DNA of 64,000 nt from UBA2336 sp036787955 (lineage in GTDB: Bacteria > Bacteroidota > Bacteroidia > Cytophagales > Cyclobacteriaceae), in NCBI GenBank assembly GCA_036787955.1, contig DAIQOI010000007.1:88326-152325 (forward strand), given 5' to 3'. The translations under genes were made by a program, and so were the position numbers. Below, piece by piece: positions 59,371-64,000 of this stretch (position 1 is its first letter; the number at the start of each line of letters is the position of its first letter). The notes beneath the pieces were generated by a model. The model searched no databases and was not told the DNA's origin. It worked only from the letters and a program-made list of their open reading frames with translations.

Positions 59371-60441
59371 TTACTTAATGTACCTGAAATCCTGGCCGGG
59401 CTTAACCTGTAAAAGCACTTCGTAAATGAGTTTTATAACGTTTTCAACATCGTCCTTGTGCACGGTTTCCACGGTGGTATGCATGTATTTCAGGGGCAGT
59501 GAAATAAGGGCTGAGGCCACCCCTTCGGCCGAATAGGCAAAGGAGTCCGTGTCGGTTCCGGTTGAGCGGCTCACAGCCTGGCGCTGAAAGGGTATTTTTT
59601 TCTTTTCGGCTGTCTGGATAATCATTTTCAGCACGTTGTTCTGCACAGCCGGGCCATAGCACAACACCGGCCCACTGCCGCACTTTATATGCCCCGTTTC
59701 CTTTTTATTGTAAAGCGGTGAGCAGGTGTCGTGGGTCACATCGGTACAGATGGCCAGGTCGGGTTTAAGCCTGCGGGAAATCATTTCTGCTCCGCGCAAC
59801 CCGATTTCTTCCTGCACAGAATTGACTATGTACAGGCAGTACGGCAGTTTCTTTTTGTTCTCGTGCAGCCTGCGGGCCACTTCGGCAATCATAAACCCAC
59901 CCATGCGGTTGTCGAGCGCTCTTCCTACAAGAAAGTTCTTATTCATCTCCATCAGCTCGTCTTCAAAGGTGATCACACAGCCCACATGAACCCCCATCTC
60001 TTCAACTTCCTTTTTTGAGTCGGCACCGACATCAATAAAGATGTTTTTCAGGGTTGGGGGCTCTTCCTTTGCTGCATCGCGCACGTGGATGGCCGGCCAC
60101 CCAAATACTCCTTTCACTATTCCTTTTTCGGTATGAATATTTACCCGTTTGGAAGGCGCAATCTGATGATCGGACCCGCCATTCCGCTTTACGTAGATGT
60201 AGCCGTCATCGGTAATATAGCCCACAAACCACGATATCTCATCTGCATGGGCCTCAATTACTACTTTGTACGATCCTTTCGGGTTCACAACACCCACTAC
60301 CGTTCCGTACACATCCACCATGTAATCATCGATATAGGGCTTGAGATAATTCAGCCATATCTGCTGACCTGAGTATTCAAAACCGGTTGGCGAAGCGTTG
60401 TTCAGGTATTCATAGAGAAACTTCGTGCTTTTCTTATCCAT
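59371..60441 (-). CDS. M42-family aminopeptidase
   Basis: 356 residues. Two-metal site residues lie in EAHADEISWFV, GRALDNRMGGFM, VQEEIGLRGAEM, CTDVTHDT and the closing MHTTVETVHKDD. These cytoplasmic, multimeric enzymes trim N-terminal residues from peptides (glutamyl/ tetrahedral aminopeptidases). Start ATG at 60441 gives the family's usual KFLYEYLNNASPTGFE opening. Divergent from the Ppx/GppA gene by 123 bp. Confidence 0.93.
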   Translation of the reverse strand: MDKKSTKFLYEYLNNASPTGFEYSGQQIWLNYLKPYIDDYMVDVYGTVVGVVNPKGSYKVVIEAHADEISWFVGYITDDGYIYVKRNGGSDHQIAPSKRVNIHTEKGIVKGVFGWPAIHVRDAAKEEPPTLKNIFIDVGADSKKEVEEMGVHVGCVITFEDELMEMNKNFLVGRALDNRMGGFMIAEVARRLHENKKKLPYCLYIVNSVQEEIGLRGAEMISRRLKPDLAICTDVTHDTCSPLYNKKETGHIKCGSGPVLCYGPAVQNNVLKMIIQTAEKKKIPFQRQAVSRSTGTDTDSFAYSAEGVASALISLPLKYMHTTVETVHKDDVENVIKLIYEVLLQVKPGQDFRYIK

Positions 60442-60564
60442 GCGAATAATGGGTTTAAAAATCTCATAAAGTTATATACTTGCACATTTCTTCAACAAAA
60501 AGGGGGATTTATTTTCATCCGTTCTGCAACCCCGTGCGGTGCAGTATATTGGCATGATTTCCTG

Positions 60565-61497
60565 ATGACTGAGAGAGTCGCCATACTCGATCTGGGTACC
60601 AACACCTTTCACCTGCTTATCGCAGCCCATGAAGGCAGCGGTTGGAAAATTATGTACCGCGACAGGCTGGCTGTAAAACTCGGCCAGGGAGGTATTAACC
60701 AAAGCAAAATACTGCCCGAGGCAACCGACAGGGCCGTAAAAGCTCTGCAGTATTTCAAAAGTATTATCACCGAAAAGCAGGTTAGCAGGGTTTTAGCCTA
60801 TGGCACCAGCGCCATACGAACAGCACAAAACCGAAACGACTTTATACAATGTATAAAAGAACAAACCGGCATCGAAATCCGTGTGCTGAGTGGCGATGAA
60901 GAAGCTGAATTAATTTTTTATGGCGTGCGAAAGGCTTTGCAGCTCGAAAATGAAAAGGCTTTGATTGTAGATATCGGTGGCGGCAGTGTTGAGTTCATCA
61001 TTGCAGGCAGTGGACACATGCAGTGGTGGAAAAGTTTGGAGATTGGCGCACAGCGCTTGCTGGAAAAATTCCAGCATCACGACCCGATTTTACCCGAAGA
61101 AATTGAACTGCTCAACGAGTACCTAAGCCATAAACTGCAGCCTGTGATGGCTGCCCTGCAGCGGCTCAGGCCGTCAACACTTGCAGGCTCGTCCGGCACC
61201 TTCGATACACTCAGCGATATCTACTGCCTGAGGAAAAACATCCGGGTGCCTGACGATGCACCCGAATCGCCCCTAACATTCAACGCGTTTGAAGAAATAT
61301 ACCGCGAACTTATCAGTAAAAACCGCAGTGAGCGGCTGGAGATTCCGGGTATGATTGAAATGCGGGTAGATATGATTGTGGTGGCCTGTTGCCTTATTAA
61401 ATACCTTACCGCACATTATACCTTCTCGTCCGTCCGGGTTTCAAGGTATGCCATGAAAGAAGGTATTCTGGATCAACTGGATAACATCAACCATTAA
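60565..61497 (+). CDS. Ppx/GppA phosphatase
   Basis: 310 residues, the short two-domain form without the C-terminal HD part. Nucleotide-fold motifs: VAILDLGTNTFHLLIA (phosphate 1), AYGTSAIRTAQN, VDIGGGSVEFII (phosphate 2) and AGSSGTFDTL. It hydrolyses inorganic polyphosphate or pppGpp in the cytoplasm; the two cannot be told apart from sequence. It stands alone, convergent with the MFS gene 8 bp away. Confidence 0.92.
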   Translation: MTERVAILDLGTNTFHLLIAAHEGSGWKIMYRDRLAVKLGQGGINQSKILPEATDRAVKALQYFKSIITEKQVSRVLAYGTSAIRTAQNRNDFIQCIKEQTGIEIRVLSGDEEAELIFYGVRKALQLENEKALIVDIGGGSVEFIIAGSGHMQWWKSLEIGAQRLLEKFQHHDPILPEEIELLNEYLSHKLQPVMAALQRLRPSTLAGSSGTFDTLSDIYCLRKNIRVPDDAPESPLTFNAFEEIYRELISKNRSERLEIPGMIEMRVDMIVVACCLIKYLTAHYTFSSVRVSRYAMKEGILDQLDNINH

Positions 61498-61504
61498 AGC
61501 TGCA

Positions 61505-62830
61505 TTAACCTGCAATTTCCTCCAGCGATTTTCCGCGCGTTTCCGGCATCAGTGCTACGGCCCATACCAGTTGTACCACCATCATTACCATGAAAAATAG
61601 AAAGATATACCCCGGCTGATGCCGCAACAGGCCGTGGGTTTGATCCAGAAAAACAGGTGTTACCAACGTAATGACTGCAGCCAGCACCCAGTGCACACTG
61701 GCCCCGAAAGCCTGCCCTGCCGCACGTACCTTATTGGGAAAAATTTCGCTGATAAACACCCATATCACCGTGCCCTGACCAATAGCATGCGAGGCAATAA
61801 ACACCAACAGAAATGTGAGCAACAAAACCGTACCGGCCGAATGAAAAAAAGAAAATGCAACCATACCCAGACTCACAATGTAACCTACCGACCCAAGGAT
61901 GATTAAAAACCTCCGACCGGAACGATCTATGAGGTACAACCCCACAAACGTGAACACAAGGTTGACAAGACCCAGGGCAATGGAATTAAACAACGAATCG
62001 CTTGTGCCCAGCCCGGCCCGCTCCAGTATTTCAGGTGCATAGTACAAAATGAAGTTGATACCTGATAATTGATTGAAAAATGCTATACAAAATGCCAGAA
62101 ACAGCGGTCGGCTGAGCTCTTTGCTCAAGAGTTTAGCGCTGGCAGCGCGCATGGTAGCCGACTGTGCCACCTGATTAAGCAGCGCAGCCGTGTTTTGCAC
62201 ACCCAGTTTTATCAGTGCCTGCTCGGCCGCCAGCCGGTTGTTTTTCTTTACCATCAGCCACCGCGGACTTTCAGGTATTTGCAGAACCAACAAGGTATAA
62301 AGTACAGCCGGAAGCGTTTCTATGCCCAGCATCCATCGCCAGTCGTTCGCACCGCCCACACCCTGCAACAGGTAGTTTGAAATAAAAGCTGCAAGGATGC
62401 CAAAAACAATGTTGAACTGATAAGCCGCCACCAGCCGGCCACGCAGCCGGGCTTCAGCAATCTCAGCAATGTAAGCGGGCGCAGCCACAGAAGATATGCC
62501 CACGCCTACTCCACCTATGAACCGGAAAAAGGAAAAAGAATAAGGCTCGGGCGCCAGAGCCGATCCCAGGGCCGAAACGGTGTACAGCACACCAATCCAG
62601 AACAGCGTTGGTTTACGCCCCCAGGCATCGGTGGGCCAGCCGCCAAACAGCGCTCCGAGCACCGTGCCCCACAGTGCCATGGACATAATAAAAAAGCCGT
62701 GAAACCACGGTGAAGTTTGCCATAACTCCTTAATGGGCAGATTGGCACCTGAGATGACCACGGTATCAAAGCCAAACAGAAATCCGGCCATAGCGGCCAC
62801 AACAGCCACGCCCCAGATTTGGTATTGCAT
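61505..62830 (-). CDS. Sugar porter of the MFS superfamily
   Basis: 441 residues from the ATG at 62830 (QYQIWGVAVVAAMAGFLFGFD, cut here for length); the frame is open to 62887 without reason to use it. Twelve helices and the sugar-porter signatures: DTVVISG, DAWGRKPTL, PESPRWLM in the middle loop, NQLSGINFILYYAPEI, DRSGRRFL, and PETRGKSLEEI at the end. It imports a monosaccharide with protons across the inner membrane. No sugar kinase or regulator is near, so the sugar is unknown. Confidence 0.93.
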   Translation of the reverse strand: MQYQIWGVAVVAAMAGFLFGFDTVVISGANLPIKELWQTSPWFHGFFIMSMALWGTVLGALFGGWPTDAWGRKPTLFWIGVLYTVSALGSALAPEPYSFSFFRFIGGVGVGISSVAAPAYIAEIAEARLRGRLVAAYQFNIVFGILAAFISNYLLQGVGGANDWRWMLGIETLPAVLYTLLVLQIPESPRWLMVKKNNRLAAEQALIKLGVQNTAALLNQVAQSATMRAASAKLLSKELSRPLFLAFCIAFFNQLSGINFILYYAPEILERAGLGTSDSLFNSIALGLVNLVFTFVGLYLIDRSGRRFLIILGSVGYIVSLGMVAFSFFHSAGTVLLLTFLLVFIASHAIGQGTVIWVFISEIFPNKVRAAGQAFGASVHWVLAAVITLVTPVFLDQTHGLLRHQPGYIFLFFMVMMVVQLVWAVALMPETRGKSLEEIAG

Positions 62831-62906
62831 GCGTATCAAATTATTCGTTAAGTATAACAGTTGTTCCGGACTTTTCAATATCCGCACCCGGCGTACCAGC
62901 CATCTT

Positions 62907-63125
62907 TCAATACGCTATCTGCCGCCCTTTCGGATATTTTATTTCGTATGCAAAGTTCAGCCTGCGCATCGCATTGGGCTGAAGCGTAATCTCCCAAACC
63001 AGTTTACCCGTGTCCGGGCTGTAACGCGCTCCGCCTCCATCGGTAAGCGTAACTTCTATCTGGCTGTTGCGCGACACCGGCACCTGATCTTCCACCATGA
63101 TGGTGATGGTGAAAGCTCCCCTTAG
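62907..63125 (-). pseudogene. 3' remnant of a DUF4139 (mucoidy-inhibitor-like) gene
   Basis: The frame from about 63125 to the TGA at 62907 encodes GAFTITIMVEDQVPVS, RYSPDTGKLVWEITLQP and NFAYEIKYPKGRQIAY, which is the last 70 residues of DUF4139 proteins (usually 500-600 residues). It opens after a stop codon with no start at the homologous place (an inner ATG at 63098 would give 63 residues). The break point, near 63125, is where the cassette-like AT-rich region begins. Confidence 0.75.
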
Positions 63126-63203
63126 TTAGTCGCACTCAAAAATATAGATTTTCAACTATTGTTGCTGTCTTGTTGGAACATTTTGGCACTTGGCGCAGTG
63201 GCG

Positions 63204-63301
63204 GATTTAGGAGCACAAAACTGTCAACCTGCACCGCATTTGAATAGAAGCACAAAGCTCTAAGTTTGCACGTAATCTCGCCTAAATCAAAACCCGTGTT
63301 A
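63204..63301. repeat. Imperfect palindromic element left of the SH3/DUF3761 gene
   Basis: GATTTAGG (63204-63211) pairs with CCTAAATC (63281-63288); the outer end on the right is GTTA (63298-63301). The outer left end is not a clean TAAC, so this copy looks partial or decayed. It resembles in layout the element at 63828-63963. Confidence 0.45.
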
Positions 63302-63314
63302 TAGATTGTTATTC

Positions 63315-63785
63315 TCATCTTAACCATTTTGCTACTCCACCGTGGTGAGAGCAAGTCCCCCTTCTATTACGACTAAAACTATATGTCCCATCTCTGCACA
63401 ATGCTATTGCACCTGCTGGAGCAGTATTGTAGTAAGTTGGTGATTGAACTTTTTGTCCTGCTGAATTAGTGTAATATTTTAATGTTGAATTTGTATTACG
63501 TTGGTAAGTTGTCGTATTTAAATTCTGATTATTTACAGATTGTTTACTTGTAAGATACTTTGAACTTACATAGCCAATTTTACCATTGTAATACACTTTA
63601 ATCCATGCACAATCGCAGTTCTCAGTTATTTCTACGCTTGTCCCTGAGGGAATAGTCGTCAATACCTGATATGAAGTACTTGGCCCACTTCTTAAATTCA
63701 AGTTTGTGGAAGTATACTTGTGTGTCTGTCCAAATACTGTTAATGCCAGCATTAACTGTAAAAGGATTAAATTAATTTTCTTCAT
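63315..63785 (-). CDS. Secreted SH3b-DUF3761 protein
   Basis: 156 residues. Signal peptide MKKINLILLQLMLALTVFG (cleavage before Q), a bacterial SH3 domain (about 22-80: STNLNLRSGPSTSYQVLTT, WIKVYYNGKIGYVSSKYL), an Asn/Thr-rich linker, and the C-terminal DUF3761 motif (PAGAIALCRDGTYSFSRNR, GTCSHHGGVAKWL). SH3b modules bind cell wall; DUF3761 has no known role. The gene is AT-rich compared with its neighbours and lies between two palindromic elements, like a cargo gene of a cassette. Confidence 0.85.
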   Translation of the reverse strand: MKKINLILLQLMLALTVFGQTHKYTSTNLNLRSGPSTSYQVLTTIPSGTSVEITENCDCAWIKVYYNGKIGYVSSKYLTSKQSVNNQNLNTTTYQRNTNSTLKYYTNSAGQKVQSPTYYNTAPAGAIALCRDGTYSFSRNRRGTCSHHGGVAKWLR

Positions 63786-63827
63786 TTCTGCCCTATTTTA
63801 TTGTTGTATTGTCTTCATAACAACCAA

Positions 63828-63963
63828 TAACGGTTCTCATATTTGCGAAGGCGGGGATTTTTAGCACAAATGTTCATTTGAAAAACTGAACTTGAAACCT
63901 GCACTAAACTTTCACTAAACTTTCATAGAAACACCAAACCCCGCTTTTGCAAATATGATGTTA
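63828..63963. repeat. attC-like palindromic element (TAAC...GTTA) right of the SH3/DUF3761 gene
   Basis: Arms CATATTTGCGAAGGCGGGGA (63838 on) and CCCCGCTTTTGCAAATATG (63939-63957) pair with two mismatches and one bulge, with TAAC at 63828-63831 and GTTA at 63960-63963 as outer ends and about 75 nt between the arms, including a direct repeat CTAAACTTTCA twice. The shape is that of an integron attC site, but the ends do not fit the RYYYAAC/GTTRRRY consensus. The last 37 bp of the window show nothing more. Confidence 0.6.
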
Positions 63964-64000
63964 GCTGCTGTTTTTATTTATTCATAAGATTTTTCAATAC

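Noticed and set aside
63136..63354. 72-codon open frame on the minus strand beside the SH3/DUF3761 gene
   Set aside because: It lies in the palindromic element, has no family features, and overlaps the end of the SH3 gene.

Overview
The window is a 64 kb piece of a Bacteroidota chromosome, most likely a Cytophagales-type gliding or soil/water organism. The signs are a PorP/SprF gene beside a type IX secretion (T9SS) substrate with a gliding-motility-type C-terminal domain, a hybrid two-component regulator, an ftsK-lolA pair, PorT-like barrel proteins, and many promoters of the Bacteroidota form (TTG / about 19 bp / TAnnTTTG) with no clear Shine-Dalgarno sequences. A run of exactly 100 N (34900-34999) shows it is a scaffold from a draft or metagenome assembly. 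No rRNA or CRISPR was seen; there is one tRNA.

Layout. 0-6.2 kb: two divergent operons, each led by a small exported protein; one leads to a SulP anion transporter (cut by the window edge), the other to the DabA-DabB inorganic-carbon pump. 6.3-11.3 kb: a barrel protein, a class V aminotransferase, aroQ, xerD, a second barrel protein, pyrD. 11.3-20.2 kb, all minus strand: PorP/SprF, a large T9SS cargo protein, a beta-helix protein, a small membrane protein and a 1317-residue hybrid sensor/regulator. 20.3-26.1 kb: a secreted lipocalin-like protein and an S9 peptidase, separated by a diverged mosaic of the 3' ends of both gene types and an AAA/DUF4143 ATPase preceded by a perfect 35-bp palindrome. 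26.7-33.9 kb: ftsK, lolA-like, pyrF, DUF2851, a polytopic membrane protein, a NeuD-like acyltransferase. 33.9-35.7 kb: a 22-residue Lys/Ala peptide gene, a repeat array built on the 3' end of tRNA-Arg(CCG) and containing the assembly gap, and a NUMOD4/HNH-like gene. 35.7-41.5 kb: an AraC regulator divergent from a complete four-enzyme hydroxyproline degradation operon. 41.6-57 kb: mostly housekeeping genes (acyl-CoA carboxylase beta, MlaD, amidase, lptD, lysS, proline dehydrogenase, and a shikimate cluster DAHP synthase/chorismate mutase-aroB-aroA). 57-62.8 kb: a PAS histidine kinase with two YfiR proteins, an M42 peptidase, Ppx/GppA, a sugar MFS transporter. 62.9-64 kb: a truncated DUF4139 gene next to an SH3/DUF3761 cassette bounded by TAAC...GTTA hairpin elements.

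The parts most worth follow-up are the paired small-protein/transporter operons (0.9-6.2 kb), the gene-tail mosaic with the palindrome-led ATPase (22.2-23.8 kb), the tRNA-tail repeat array and Lys/Ala mini-protein (34-35 kb), and the cassette-like element at the right edge. Many start codons were moved from the longest open frame to sites that fit the signal peptide, promoter or neighbouring stop; each move is stated in the entry.
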